DNA from: an uncultured Lachnospiraceae bacterium
Lineage (GTDB): Bacteria; Bacillota; Clostridia; Lachnospirales; Lachnospiraceae
Reading direction: 5' to 3'
Length of the DNA: 64,000 bases
NCBI GenBank assembly: GCA_910577015.1
Contig: CAJTKU010000007.1
Span: forward strand, 75,130 to 139,129
In this document: positions 45,570-54,555 of the stretch, piece by piece
Layout: each line of letters starts with the position of its first letter
How positions within the stretch are numbered: position 1 is the stretch's first letter
Notes under the pieces: model-generated
Seen by the model: only the letters and a program-made list of their open reading frames with translations
What the model was told of the DNA's origin: nothing
The model's database searches: none
Program-made: the position numbers and the translations under genes

Positions 45570-45658
45570 ACAGCTTTACAGGACAACCCTCCTGCAATCA
45601 CCGTATGCTATTGTAACACGGAGAAAAATGTCTTGTCAATGTTTTTTTATTCGGTTTC

Positions 45659-45712
45659 CGTATTTTGTATGACGGCTGCAGGAGCGTGCATTTGTCCCAA
45701 CAGGACGCGTTA
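45659..45712. repeat. Half copy of the long palindromic repeat after the TetR gene
   Basis: On the minus strand the TAA stop of the TetR gene is followed at once by CGCGTCCTGTTGGGACAAATG, the repeat's inner arm, and then by an outer-arm-like segment ending ATACAAAATACGG. The palindrome centre and second half are missing. Confidence 0.75.
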
Positions 45713-46387
45713 ACACTCCCGCGCCCCCAGTTCCTCCATAATTCCCCTGATTACCAGATTTCCAAATTCTTCACAGGGCATACTGCTTTCCCCGCCGAAT
45801 ATGGCCTCCATGCCCTCCTTGTTTTCCCGGCCGCTCACTACAAAAGCCAGATAGGCAAAAAACTTTACAACCAGCATGTATGTCATATAGCTGATGGGCA
45901 AATCCGAACGGATTTCGCCGTCCTGAATACCTCTCTCAATCAAACGTCTGCCAAGGAGAAGGGGCTGGCAGTTGCCTGCCTTGCTGCGTTCCCTGAGAAT
46001 CTCCCCGAGACGCTGCCCTATCTTAGACGATTCAAATAAAAGGTTTATGAAGCGAAGCGCACAGACGCCTTGCGACATCTGGGAATCCACTGATGCAAGT
46101 CCGTACCTGATGCGCGCTACAAAATTTTCTTTTTCCCATATCTTCTTTTCCAGATTTTCAAAAGACTCTTCCATATAATACAGGATTGCAAACACGATAA
46201 TGTCTTCCCTTGTATCAAAATAATCGTATGCCGTGCCTTTTCCGATTCCGGCTTTTTCCGTGATATCTGATACCTTCAGGTTGGCAATATCGGCTCCCTC
46301 CTCCATCAGCCGCATGACCGCCCCATACATAGCCAGAACCTTTTGGGGCAGTTCCCCTCTTTGCTCTTTTCCTGTGATTTTACCCAT
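45710..46387 (-). CDS. TetR-family regulator
   Basis: A 225-residue regulator with an N-terminal helix-turn-helix (residues 40-70, ITEKAGIGKGTAYDYFDTRED) and an all-helical ligand domain. Its ATG overlaps the TAA of the RND gene (TAATG), so pump and regulator are translated together. A palindrome at 50610-50625 before the RND gene is a likely operator, which would make the pair self-regulated. The inducer is unknown. A half palindromic repeat starts directly after its stop. Confidence 0.9.
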   Translation of the reverse strand: MGKITGKEQRGELPQKVLAMYGAVMRLMEEGADIANLKVSDITEKAGIGKGTAYDYFDTREDIIVFAILYYMEESFENLEKKIWEKENFVARIRYGLASVDSQMSQGVCALRFINLLFESSKIGQRLGEILRERSKAGNCQPLLLGRRLIERGIQDGEIRSDLPISYMTYMLVVKFFAYLAFVVSGRENKEGMEAIFGGESSMPCEEFGNLVIRGIMEELGAREC

Positions 46388-49300
46388 TACTTTTCATCCT
46401 CCCGGTCAACCGGACGTTTCTTTCCCCGCATGAATTTTCCTTTTTCCTTCACTTTCTTTACTTTTGCATTTTTCTTTTCCCGCATAAACAAATCATAGAT
46501 GCAGGGTATGACGACGAGGGTGAGCAAAGTACCGTACACCAGTCCGCCAATCGTCACGATAGCCATGGGCTTCATCATCTCTGCGCCCATGTCCTTGCTG
46601 AACACCATGGAGGATAATGCCAGAATCGTGGTAAGCGCCGTCATCAGAACGGGACGAAGTCTTGTACGTCCGGCTTCCAGAATCGCTTCTTTCTTTTCCA
46701 TTCCCGAAGCGCGAAGCTGGTTCATATAGTCAATCAGCACAATACCGTTATTTACAATGATACCGGACAGCATGACAAAGCCTATCAGGGCAATGACGCT
46801 GACCTCGCTGCCCGTAAAGAACAGGCCGAACAAACCTCCCGTAAAAGCAAGCGGAATGGTAAACATGATGATAAACGGAGATAACAGCGACTGGAACTGC
46901 GCCACCATAATCAGGTACATGAAAACCAGAGCCAACAGCAGCATCAGTCCCACCTGCTCCATGGCGTCGTTAATCATTTCATTTTCCCCTGCAAATACCA
47001 GCTTACAACCCTCCGGTAGCTGATAGCCTGCCAGCGCCTTTTCCACTTCCCCGGACACCTTGCCCACATTGTAGCCGTCCGCTATCGAAGCGGATACAGA
47101 CAGATAGCGGGTCTGGTCCGAACGTCTGATGGCATTCAGGCTCTGTGCCTTTTTAAAATCGGCAATTTCCGCAAACGGCACCTCCACGGTTTCCCCGTCT
47201 TCTCCGGTTCCTTCTATCGCAAGCGTCTTGAGCAGTTCCCTTGTCAATGCCTCGTCCGCTGCATTGAGTACATAAACGCTGTAATCCTTATCCTGCGCCA
47301 CCAGCGTTGTGGCCGCACTGTTTTCCGCCAGCTTTTCTGCAATTTCGGCATATACCTGCGCCACCGTCAACCCATATTCCATTGCCGCGTCCCGGTTCAC
47401 CAGAATACGAAGTTCCTCCTTGGCGTCCTCCATGCCACTTGAAACCTCCGCTGTTCCTTCCACTCCTGCCACTATTTCAGCCACCTTTGCCGCCACTTCC
47501 TGTAAAGTATCCAAATCCCTGCCTTCCACCTGTATCGTGATGCCGCTGCCGCCCATGGCAGACATATCCATGCTGGAAGTATCCACACTGATTTCCGCTT
47601 CCAAATCCGCTGTTCTTTCCAGAATAATGTCCGCAATCTCATCATTTGTCATCGTCTTATCGTCTTTTGTGGTCACATAGATATCCGCCGCATTACTGCT
47701 GCCGGAAGCGCCCATAAGCATGGACATGGAAGAACCGCCCTGCATGGCGCCCACATCCTGGATATCCTCTATTTCCTGAATCCGGCGTACCACTTCATCG
47801 GTTACCTCCTTCGTATCCGCAAGGACGGCGTCCTCTGAAAGCTTCACACTGACGGTCAACTGGGTACTGTCCATATCGGCCATAAAAGCCGTACCGTTGG
47901 ATATGGCAGCCGCCGCACTGACAACAAGCAGGATAACGGTCAAAAGCAGAACCAGCGGTTTTCCTTTTAAGGAAACTTTCAGCAGCTTTTCATAGCCCTT
48001 CACGAAACCGCCGAAAAACTTCCCTTCTTTCTTTTCCTTCGTCCTTGTCAGCATCTTGGAGGACATGGCGGGAACCACCGTTAATGCGACCACCAGACTG
48101 GCAAGCAAAGAATAAGCGATTGTCAGACCCATATCTACAAACAGCTGTCGGGTAATGCCCTCGGTAAATACGATGGGCAAAAATACGCAGACTGTCGTCA
48201 GGGTGGAAGCCAGAATCGCGCCTGCCACCTCTTTTGCCCCGTCAATGGCCGCTTCCCTTGTCGCACGCCCTTCACTCCGCATCCTGTAGATATTTTCAAT
48301 AACCACGATGGAATTATCCACCAGCATCCCGACACCCAGCGCCAGCCCGGAAAGGGAAATCACATTCAACGTCACTCCGCTGAAATACATGCATACGATG
48401 GCAGTAACCAGACTGATGGGGATGGAAAAGGCCACCACCAGCGTCGGGCGTAAATCCTTTAAAAACAGCAATAGTATCAAAACAGCCAGCAATGCGCCCG
48501 AAACCACATTGCCGGTAATGGAATCCATCACCAAATCTATATAAATGCCCTGGTCCATCAGGGTAATCATGCTTAAATCCACGTTTTCCGCCATCAATTC
48601 TGCGAAACGCGCCGCAAGCCTGTCGGACACTTCTCCGGTAGAATAGCCGGTTTGTTTCTGAATGGTGAGCATAACGCCTGACGTACCGTTAACGTTGGCG
48701 TACACTTCATCCGAATTGTCCACGTAAAATACATCTGCCACGTCAGCCAGCGTAATGACATCCACGCCCTCCATATACAGGTTTAAGAGCGGAAGGTTTT
48801 CCATCTCCTGTGCGGTTTTGGGTTTATCCCCCACCCTCACCATATAGGAAACGCCGTCTTCCGTCACATATCCTGCCGGCATGGAAAAATTCTGTGCCGC
48901 AAGAAGCTGGGAAACAGTATCCACCGTCAATACATTTTCCATATCGGCTTTGTCATAGGCTTCCTGTCTTGCTTCCTCAAGCTGTTCTTCCCCATCAGCA
49001 ATCTGCTCCAGCGCGTCCTGAAGCTGTTCTTCCGTACTTTCCAAATCCGCCTTTGCCGAATCAAGACTCTCCTGCGCGGAATTTAACTGGGATTCCCCCA
49101 TGGTAATCTGGGTCATGCCGTTGGCAAACCCGATGACAGCCGTCGTTTCTCCTTTTGAAAGGGCAGTCAGCTGATTGTCTATTTCCGCCAGATTCTTGTT
49201 GTAGGTTTCCAGCTGTGCCTTTAAAGTGTTTATGTAATTGGCGGTTGCCGCTGCATCATAAGTGGTGCAGAGGGATTTCACCGCTATGCTTTCTTCCAAA

Positions 49301-50544
49301 GACTCCCGTTGCTGTTCCAAAGCATTCATCTGGTTTTCCAATGCTGTTTTCTGCGTCTGGACATATGTGCGTAAAGTTCCGCAGACCGACGATGTATCCC
49401 CTGCGGCAGCGCCTGCGCCAAACTGGGTTTCCCAGTCAAACGCTGCCAGACTGTCTGCCAAATCCTGCGGCAATATTCCTGAAGAAAGCGTTTGCTCCTT
49501 AAACTGGGCAATTGCATCGCTTCCCATTCCTGAAACCATGCCATAAGCGCCTTCCAATTGAACAATCTGGTTATCCATTCCATCCAATGCCGCACTTGCC
49601 TGCTCCAGCTGCGCCTTCCCGGCATCCAACTGCGCCAGTCCCGCCGTCATCTGCTCCAGCATGGTAATATCTGCCATGGCTGTGGTCTTTAACGTTTCCA
49701 AATCCGCCTTGGCTGTAAGCAATTTGGTCTTCGCATCCGCAAGCTGGTTGATGGTATCATTCTGCTTATTCTCCAGTTCCGTCTTGCCGTTTGCCAGTTC
49801 AGCCTTGCCGCTGTCCAGCTCAGACTGGCCGTTTGCCAGTTCATTTTTGCCATCCTTTATTTTATCGAGACCATCATAAATATCTGCTTTGCCGTCGGCA
49901 AGTTCTTTCTCGGCGTCCGACATCTGCTCGTCGATGGCTGCCCGAATCTGTGCATTGACCGCCTCTATTTTATCCTGCCTGATAATGACGTTTACACTTT
50001 CCTCTATCAGTCCGGTGGCATTTACGGAAGCCACTCCTTCGATGCTTTCCAGTTCCGGCACAATGGATTCCTCCACATATGCGCTGACCTCAGCCACGCT
50101 CATGCCCTCCACACCGGCAGCCGCAATCATGACGGGCATCATGTCAGGATTCAGTTTCATGATAATAGGATTTCCAATCAAATCATCCGTCCAGTAACTG
50201 GTCAGCTGGTCCAGATTTTCCCTGATTTCCAATGATACAGAATCCATATTTGCCGTCTGTGAAAACTCCAGAATCACCATCGAATAGTTTTCACTGGAAA
50301 CGGAACTGATGCTTTCTATGTTGCTGACGGTTGCCATGGATGACTCAATCGGCTTGGTAACGGCCATCTCCACGGTTTCAGGGCTGGCGCCCACATATGT
50401 CGTCATCACAATCACATACGGCAGGCTGATGTCCGGCAGCAAATCTGCAGTCATTTTCGTAAAAGAAACAATGCCCAGCACCACTGCCAGTACCACTCCC
50501 ACCAACACGGTATACGGTTTTTTTACACTGAATTTAGATAACAT
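46387..50544 (-). CDS. RND efflux protein with a large coiled-coil insertion
   Basis: A 1,385-residue HAE1/AcrB-like protein. It has the usual N-terminal helix, TADLLPDISLPYVIV, the proton-relay helices with LALGVGMLVDNSIVVIENI and, in the second half, LSGIIVNNGIVLIDY. Typical members have ~1,040 residues. The excess lies between about residues 205 and 540: long heptads with repeats of the form L.DG...L..G (LANGQSELDSGKAELANGK), similar to the coiled coils of YhgE/Pip-type proteins, placed in the first extracytoplasmic porter domain. No separate membrane-fusion protein gene is adjacent, so the insert may replace one; this is inference. TetR follows in the same operon. Confidence 0.92.
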   Translation of the reverse strand: MLSKFSVKKPYTVLVGVVLAVVLGIVSFTKMTADLLPDISLPYVIVMTTYVGASPETVEMAVTKPIESSMATVSNIESISSVSSENYSMVILEFSQTANMDSVSLEIRENLDQLTSYWTDDLIGNPIIMKLNPDMMPVMIAAAGVEGMSVAEVSAYVEESIVPELESIEGVASVNATGLIEESVNVIIRQDKIEAVNAQIRAAIDEQMSDAEKELADGKADIYDGLDKIKDGKNELANGQSELDSGKAELANGKTELENKQNDTINQLADAKTKLLTAKADLETLKTTAMADITMLEQMTAGLAQLDAGKAQLEQASAALDGMDNQIVQLEGAYGMVSGMGSDAIAQFKEQTLSSGILPQDLADSLAAFDWETQFGAGAAAGDTSSVCGTLRTYVQTQKTALENQMNALEQQRESLEESIAVKSLCTTYDAAATANYINTLKAQLETYNKNLAEIDNQLTALSKGETTAVIGFANGMTQITMGESQLNSAQESLDSAKADLESTEEQLQDALEQIADGEEQLEEARQEAYDKADMENVLTVDTVSQLLAAQNFSMPAGYVTEDGVSYMVRVGDKPKTAQEMENLPLLNLYMEGVDVITLADVADVFYVDNSDEVYANVNGTSGVMLTIQKQTGYSTGEVSDRLAARFAELMAENVDLSMITLMDQGIYIDLVMDSITGNVVSGALLAVLILLLFLKDLRPTLVVAFSIPISLVTAIVCMYFSGVTLNVISLSGLALGVGMLVDNSIVVIENIYRMRSEGRATREAAIDGAKEVAGAILASTLTTVCVFLPIVFTEGITRQLFVDMGLTIAYSLLASLVVALTVVPAMSSKMLTRTKEKKEGKFFGGFVKGYEKLLKVSLKGKPLVLLLTVILLVVSAAAAISNGTAFMADMDSTQLTVSVKLSEDAVLADTKEVTDEVVRRIQEIEDIQDVGAMQGGSSMSMLMGASGSSNAADIYVTTKDDKTMTNDEIADIILERTADLEAEISVDTSSMDMSAMGGSGITIQVEGRDLDTLQEVAAKVAEIVAGVEGTAEVSSGMEDAKEELRILVNRDAAMEYGLTVAQVYAEIAEKLAENSAATTLVAQDKDYSVYVLNAADEALTRELLKTLAIEGTGEDGETVEVPFAEIADFKKAQSLNAIRRSDQTRYLSVSASIADGYNVGKVSGEVEKALAGYQLPEGCKLVFAGENEMINDAMEQVGLMLLLALVFMYLIMVAQFQSLLSPFIIMFTIPLAFTGGLFGLFFTGSEVSVIALIGFVMLSGIIVNNGIVLIDYMNQLRASGMEKKEAILEAGRTRLRPVLMTALTTILALSSMVFSKDMGAEMMKPMAIVTIGGLVYGTLLTLVVIPCIYDLFMREKKNAKVKKVKEKGKFMRGKKRPVDREDEK

Positions 50545-50609
50545 ATTCTGCCCAAGCCTTTCACAAACTGATATTTTCCGTCAAAATATATCTTCCCGAT
50601 ACGCACTTT

Positions 50610-50625
50610 CCGACCCGCTGGTCGG
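50610..50625. promoter_or_regulatory. Probable TetR operator upstream of the RND gene
   Basis: A perfect palindrome CCGACC-CGCT-GGTCGG lies 66 nt upstream of the RND start. Its form (GACC...GGTC) resembles known TetR-family operators. Confidence 0.65.
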
Positions 50626-50685
50626 TCTTACGTTGTCGATTATAAACACCAGTTTTTATAATGTCAATAAAGCCCTTCTATTTTT

Positions 50686-50736
50686 TTATTAAAAAAAAAT
50701 AAACTGCGGCACACCTTTTTTGTGTACCGCAGTTTA
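50686..50736 (-). terminator. Intrinsic terminator of the antiporter gene
   Basis: The stem TAAACTGCGGYACAC/GTGTGCCGCAGTTTA (50700-50736) is followed on the minus strand by a run of nine T. It lies 20 nt past the antiporter stop and insulates the RND operon. Confidence 0.9.
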
Positions 50737-50755
50737 TGTATCATGCCGCGTCATC

Positions 50756-51946
50756 TTATGCCTGCGCCTCTTCCTGCTTTGGTTCTTTGGCATATAAAAT
50801 CTTTAATATTATGGGCGTTGCAATGCTGGATACGATTATCAGCAAAATAACGGAGGTAAAATATACCGGAGTAAGCAATCCTGCAGACAATCCCTTTTGG
50901 GCAACAATCAGCGCCACCTCACCCCTTGTCATCATACCCACGCCAATCTTTAAGCTGTCCACACCCTTAAAGCCGCACAGCCTTGACATCAGGCCGCATC
51001 CGATAATCTTGGTAACCAGTCCCACCAGCACAAAACATGCCGAGAAAAGAAGTATGGCGCCCGTTGTGCTTTCTATATTGGTCTTCAACCCGATACTCGC
51101 AAAAAACACGGGACCGAACAGCATATAGGAATTGGTATCCATTTTTTCCGCAATATAATTGGAGTCCTGAATAGAACAAAGGATAATACCCGCCACATAT
51201 GCGCCTGTGATATCCGCTATGCCGAAATACTTCTCTGCAATATACGCAAATGCCAGACACAGGGCAAACCCGATAATCGGTATCCTTCTGGTATGCGGAT
51301 ACCTGCTGTCCACCTTCTTGAATATCTTGTAAATAATAATACCCACCACAAATGCAAAAACAAAAAACAAAACGGTGCTGCCCATCACCTTAAGGGGACT
51401 CTGTTCCGGCTTTTTAAAGCCAATCACAAAAGTAAGCACAACGATACCGATGACATCATCTATAATGGCAGCGCTTAAAATGGTGGTTCCCACTTTTCCT
51501 TTCAGTTTTCCCATTTCCTTCAATGCTTCCACAGTGATGCTGACGGACGTCGCCGTAAGGATGGTGCCTACAAACACCGCCTTATAAAACGCTTCGGAAC
51601 CCCACGGCGCTGCGCCGTAAAATCCCATATAGAGCAATGCCCCGCCTACCAGAGGGACAAATACGCCTGCGCATGCAATCAAAAAAGCCTTCGGTCCCGT
51701 CTTCAGCAAGTCCTTTAAATTTGTTTCCAGTCCGGCTGAAAACATCAGCAGGATAACGCCAATCTCCGCCATCTCCGCCAGAAATTCGGTCTGCTCCACA
51801 AGCCCCAGGATACTGGGACCAATCAAAAGCCCGGCAATAATCTCTCCTACCACCTGCGGCGCTTTACATTTCCTTGCCAAAATCCCGAAAAACTTTGCAA
51901 ATACAATAATAATAGCCAAGTCTTTAAATACACTGTATGCTTCCAT
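50756..51946 (-). CDS. CPA2-family cation:proton antiporter
   Basis: A 396-residue membrane protein with about 12 helices, starting near FAKFFGILARKCKAPQVVGEIIAGLLIGPS. The ion-binding region is TILSAAIIDDVIGIVVL, with the double Asp typical of Na+/H+ or K+/H+ exchangers. VGMMTRGEVALIVA is the conserved late helix. The C-terminus is short and has no TrkA-type regulatory domain. The ATG at 51946 is preceded by GGGAGAGG. It is followed by a strong terminator. The transported ion cannot be read from the sequence. Confidence 0.92.
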   Translation of the reverse strand: MEAYSVFKDLAIIIVFAKFFGILARKCKAPQVVGEIIAGLLIGPSILGLVEQTEFLAEMAEIGVILLMFSAGLETNLKDLLKTGPKAFLIACAGVFVPLVGGALLYMGFYGAAPWGSEAFYKAVFVGTILTATSVSITVEALKEMGKLKGKVGTTILSAAIIDDVIGIVVLTFVIGFKKPEQSPLKVMGSTVLFFVFAFVVGIIIYKIFKKVDSRYPHTRRIPIIGFALCLAFAYIAEKYFGIADITGAYVAGIILCSIQDSNYIAEKMDTNSYMLFGPVFFASIGLKTNIESTTGAILLFSACFVLVGLVTKIIGCGLMSRLCGFKGVDSLKIGVGMMTRGEVALIVAQKGLSAGLLTPVYFTSVILLIIVSSIATPIILKILYAKEPKQEEAQA

Positions 51947-52042
51947 AATATTCCTCTCCCGCATTTTCAATCTGTTTATTTCCAAAGCAAAAGCCTACTC
52001 CGTCATAAATGAGAAATAGGCTGTACTTTACTTTCCGGCCGG

Positions 52043-52330
52043 TTAAAAAAAGCTTTCTTCTGACCTCCGCATCAGGAACTTTACTTTGTCATCCACGTTC
52101 TTTTCAATGGCGCGTATAAACTGCTCCGCATCATCCTTAACGCTGTCATTCACACAAAAGATGCAGACATTTTTATTGCGCCTGAAAAGACCCTGTTTGT
52201 ACCATTTGATACAATAAGAAATACGGTTTCGTAACAAAATGCGTTCTATCTTTTGCTTGATTTCCATATCCATGGTTTCACAAAGTTCAATTTCGTTGTT
52301 TACCTTTAACTTTGTGTATTCCGGCTGCAT
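52043..52330 (-). CDS. Small hypothetical protein
   Basis: A 95-residue soluble protein (MQPEYTKLKVNNEIELCETMD...) with a central basic, aromatic part (RNRISYCIKWYKQGLFRRNK) and a short strand CIFCVND. No known domain is recognised. It ends with an acidic/basic tail EESFF. It lies 96 nt upstream of the antiporter and may share its transcript. An inverted repeat lies just upstream (52371-52427). Confidence 0.65.
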   Translation of the reverse strand: MQPEYTKLKVNNEIELCETMDMEIKQKIERILLRNRISYCIKWYKQGLFRRNKNVCIFCVNDSVKDDAEQFIRAIEKNVDDKVKFLMRRSEESFF

Positions 52331-52370
52331 AAAATCCTCACCCCCGTCAGTAATTTTTAACTAGCCCTAT

Positions 52371-52427
52371 CAAAATGCAAGTTGCAAAAACCGTCAGCAA
52401 GCTGCCGTTTTTGCCTCTTGCATTTTG
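52371..52427. repeat. Inverted repeat upstream of the 95-residue gene
   Basis: CAAAATGCAAG (52371-52381) pairs with CTTGCATTTTG (52417-52427), and inside it GCAAAAAC pairs with GTTTTTGC-like bases. It lies within the 385-nt gap 52331-52715, which otherwise holds only the long palindromic repeat (52505-52687) and AT-rich sequence. Confidence 0.7.
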
Positions 52428-52504
52428 GCACTGCTCATTGCTTACGTGGACATTATACCATACCTTTTTTGAATTTTAAATAAAAAAATGTAGTAGATTA
52501 TCCG

Positions 52505-52687
52505 CATTTTGCATTGCGGCAGCCCCAGCCACGGCGTGCATTTGTTCCAACAGGACGCGCTCCCGCTCGGGTAAAAACGCAGTGGCACATAGGATACCAC
52601 AATACGGTATCCAAATGCCAGCGTTTTTACACGGTCCTTTATGGAATCAAATGCACGCCGTGGCTGGAGCTGCCGCAATGCAAAATG
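52505..52687. repeat. Long palindromic repeat, full copy 2
   Basis: A 183-nt palindrome in the opposite orientation to copy 1. The ~120-nt core is almost identical to that at 19010-19132, with the same centre GGATACC...GGTATCC. The outer arms (CATTTTGCATTGCGGCAGC and its complement) differ from copy 1 but are complementary to each other. Two positions in the inner stem have changed on both sides so that pairing is kept. It lies 29 nt past the sigH stop. Confidence 0.9.
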
Positions 52688-52715
52688 TGAAAACGCAGGA
52701 AAAATAGGGACCGCT

Positions 52716-53327
52716 TTATTTTACTATCATTTTTTTAATCTTGGCTTTCAGGCGCTGTAAGGCGTTGTCCGTGGACTTTTCATCCCTGCCAAGCACTTTG
52801 GCAATCTGGGTGTAACTCATTCCTGTTATGTATAAATCCAGAACCTGTTTTTCAAAGCTGCTTAACTCCTGTTCCATCTGTTTTTCCAGCAGTTCCACAT
52901 TCTCCCTGTCGATGACCAAATCCTCGGGATTCAATCCGTGGTCAGCCAGTACGCTTAAGATGCCGTTTTCTTCTTCATCGCCATGCTCCGTGCCATTGCC
53001 ATATAAAGATATGTAGGAATTGAGCGGTATATGCTTCATACGGCCCGCCGCCTGCACTGCCGAATACATCTGCCTGCTGATGCACAGCTCGGCAAACGTG
53101 AAAAAACTGGCATCCCGTCCGCTGTCATAATCCCGGATTGCCTTAAACAGTCCAATCATGCCTTCCTGGATTAAATCGTCCCTGTCAGCCCCCAAAATAT
53201 ACATGGAGCCTGCTTTGCTGCGAACCAGATGCTTATATTTTTCCATGATAAAATCCGTGACCCTGCCGTCGCCCTCCCGCAGACGGTCTATCAGTTCTTC
53301 ATCCGTAGCCTGTTCATAATCCTGCAT
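52716..53327 (-). CDS. sigH: RNA polymerase sigma factor SigH-like
   Basis: A 203-residue sigma-70-family factor: region 2 contains VRSKAGSMYILGADRDDLIQEGMIGLFKAIRDYD, and region 4 ends with MSYTQIAKVLGRDEKSTDNALQRLKAK. The order ispF-cysS-mrnC-rlmB-sigH is the one seen around spo0H in Firmicutes, supporting the SigH assignment. It directs early sporulation and stationary-phase genes. It lies 15 nt downstream of rlmB. The only oddity is the palindromic repeat downstream. Confidence 0.93.
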   Translation of the reverse strand: MQDYEQATDEELIDRLREGDGRVTDFIMEKYKHLVRSKAGSMYILGADRDDLIQEGMIGLFKAIRDYDSGRDASFFTFAELCISRQMYSAVQAAGRMKHIPLNSYISLYGNGTEHGDEEENGILSVLADHGLNPEDLVIDRENVELLEKQMEQELSSFEKQVLDLYITGMSYTQIAKVLGRDEKSTDNALQRLKAKIKKMIVK

Positions 53328-53342
53328 CGCTCAAACCTTTCG

Positions 53343-54086
53343 TCATCCCCTCATTCTCTGCCTTACGATTTCATAAGCCAGCACGCCTGCCGCCACAGAA
53401 GCATTGAGGGAATCAATATCTCCATGCATGGGAATGGACGCCGCCAAATCACAGCTTTCTTTTACAAGCCTTCCCACGCCTTCGCCTTCATTGCCAATCA
53501 CCAGCCCGATAGGGCCTTTTAAATCCAAATCATACATAACGGTTCCGTCCATGTCAGCGCACACAAACCAGATGCCTTCTTTTTTCAAATCCTCTATCGC
53601 CCTGGACAGGTTAGTGACCCTTGCCACAGGCGTATAATTCAGCGCGCCTGCGGATGTCCTTGCCACTGCGGCTGTAAGCCCTACCGCACGGTTCTTGGGG
53701 ATAATCACCCCATGCGCGCCGCAAAGGTTGGCGGTACGGATAATGGCGCCCAGATTGTGCGGGTCTTCTATGCCGTCCAGCAAAAAAAGAAACGGCGCTT
53801 CCCCTTTGTCCCTTGCCGCTTTGAGGATATCCTCCACTTCAACGTAAGAGTAAGCAGCGGCCACGGCAATCACGCCCTGATGTTTCCCTGTCTCAGACAT
53901 CTGGTCCAGACGCTCTTTGGCAACAAACTTCATGATAGTGCCTTTTTTCTTTGCCTCCCTTTTGATAGATATCACCGGCCCGTCCTGACAGCCGTCCAGT
54001 ACATACAACTTGTCAATCGGCTTTCCGGCACGAAAAGCCTCCATTACGGCATTTCTGCCCTCAATTGTAAATTCTTCGTATCCCAT
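53343..54086 (-). CDS. rlmB: 23S rRNA (guanosine-2'-O)-methyltransferase RlmB-like
   Basis: The 247-residue SPOUT-class enzyme methylates a ribose of 23S rRNA. An N-terminal L30e-like RNA-binding domain (residues 5-80) starts MGYEEFTIEGRNAVMEAF. The knotted SAM-binding domain follows, with the three motifs PHNLGAIIRTA, GLVIGNEGEGVGRLV and DSLNASVAAGVLAYE. I chose the ATG at 54086 after GGAAAGGAGC. It sits between mrnC and sigH in the standard order. The exact target nucleotide is by family inference. Confidence 0.94.
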   Translation of the reverse strand: MGYEEFTIEGRNAVMEAFRAGKPIDKLYVLDGCQDGPVISIKREAKKKGTIMKFVAKERLDQMSETGKHQGVIAVAAAYSYVEVEDILKAARDKGEAPFLFLLDGIEDPHNLGAIIRTANLCGAHGVIIPKNRAVGLTAAVARTSAGALNYTPVARVTNLSRAIEDLKKEGIWFVCADMDGTVMYDLDLKGPIGLVIGNEGEGVGRLVKESCDLAASIPMHGDIDSLNASVAAGVLAYEIVRQRMRG

Positions 54087-54114
54087 ATACGCTCCTTTCC
54101 GTGCCTGTCTTCCC

Positions 54115-54555
54115 TCACAATTCCATGCCAATTTCCGCCAATCCCCTTTTTACCAGTTCCAGAATCCTTTCCGTCTTATCCTGCAGGTAAAGGCAGCCGA
54201 TAAGCGCTTCAAATCCCGTTGCCATACGGTAATCCATCAGGCTGGCATTTTTGGCCGTTGTATGGGACTTTGCATTGCGGCCCCGTTTATAGACTGCCTC
54301 CTCCTCCTCGGTAAGGAAGGGAATCAGCGCCTGAATCATAAGCGCCTGGGTGTTTGCCTTGACAAACCTGCTGGTTCTCCTGTGCAGTTCATTGACCGGC
54401 CTGTTGGAACGCTCCACGATTACTGTCCTTATGATAATGTCGTAAATGCCGTCCCCGATAAAAGCCAGCGTAAGAGGTGAATATGTCCGCACATCCACCT
54501 CTTTTACATCAAAGCTGTTATTAATCAGGGAAAGCAGGCTCAGACCTTCTTCCAT
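54115..54555 (-). CDS. mrnC: Mini-ribonuclease III
   Basis: The 146-residue enzyme is an RNase III catalytic domain without the double-stranded-RNA-binding domain and matures 23S rRNA ends. LAFIGDGIYDIIIRT gives the first metal site, ARNA-like GRNAKSHTTAK the middle, and GFEALIGCLYL the second acidic site. Its start overlaps the cysS 3' end by 16 nt, so the two are translationally linked. Confidence 0.95.
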   Translation of the reverse strand: MEEGLSLLSLINNSFDVKEVDVRTYSPLTLAFIGDGIYDIIIRTVIVERSNRPVNELHRRTSRFVKANTQALMIQALIPFLTEEEEAVYKRGRNAKSHTTAKNASLMDYRMATGFEALIGCLYLQDKTERILELVKRGLAEIGMEL

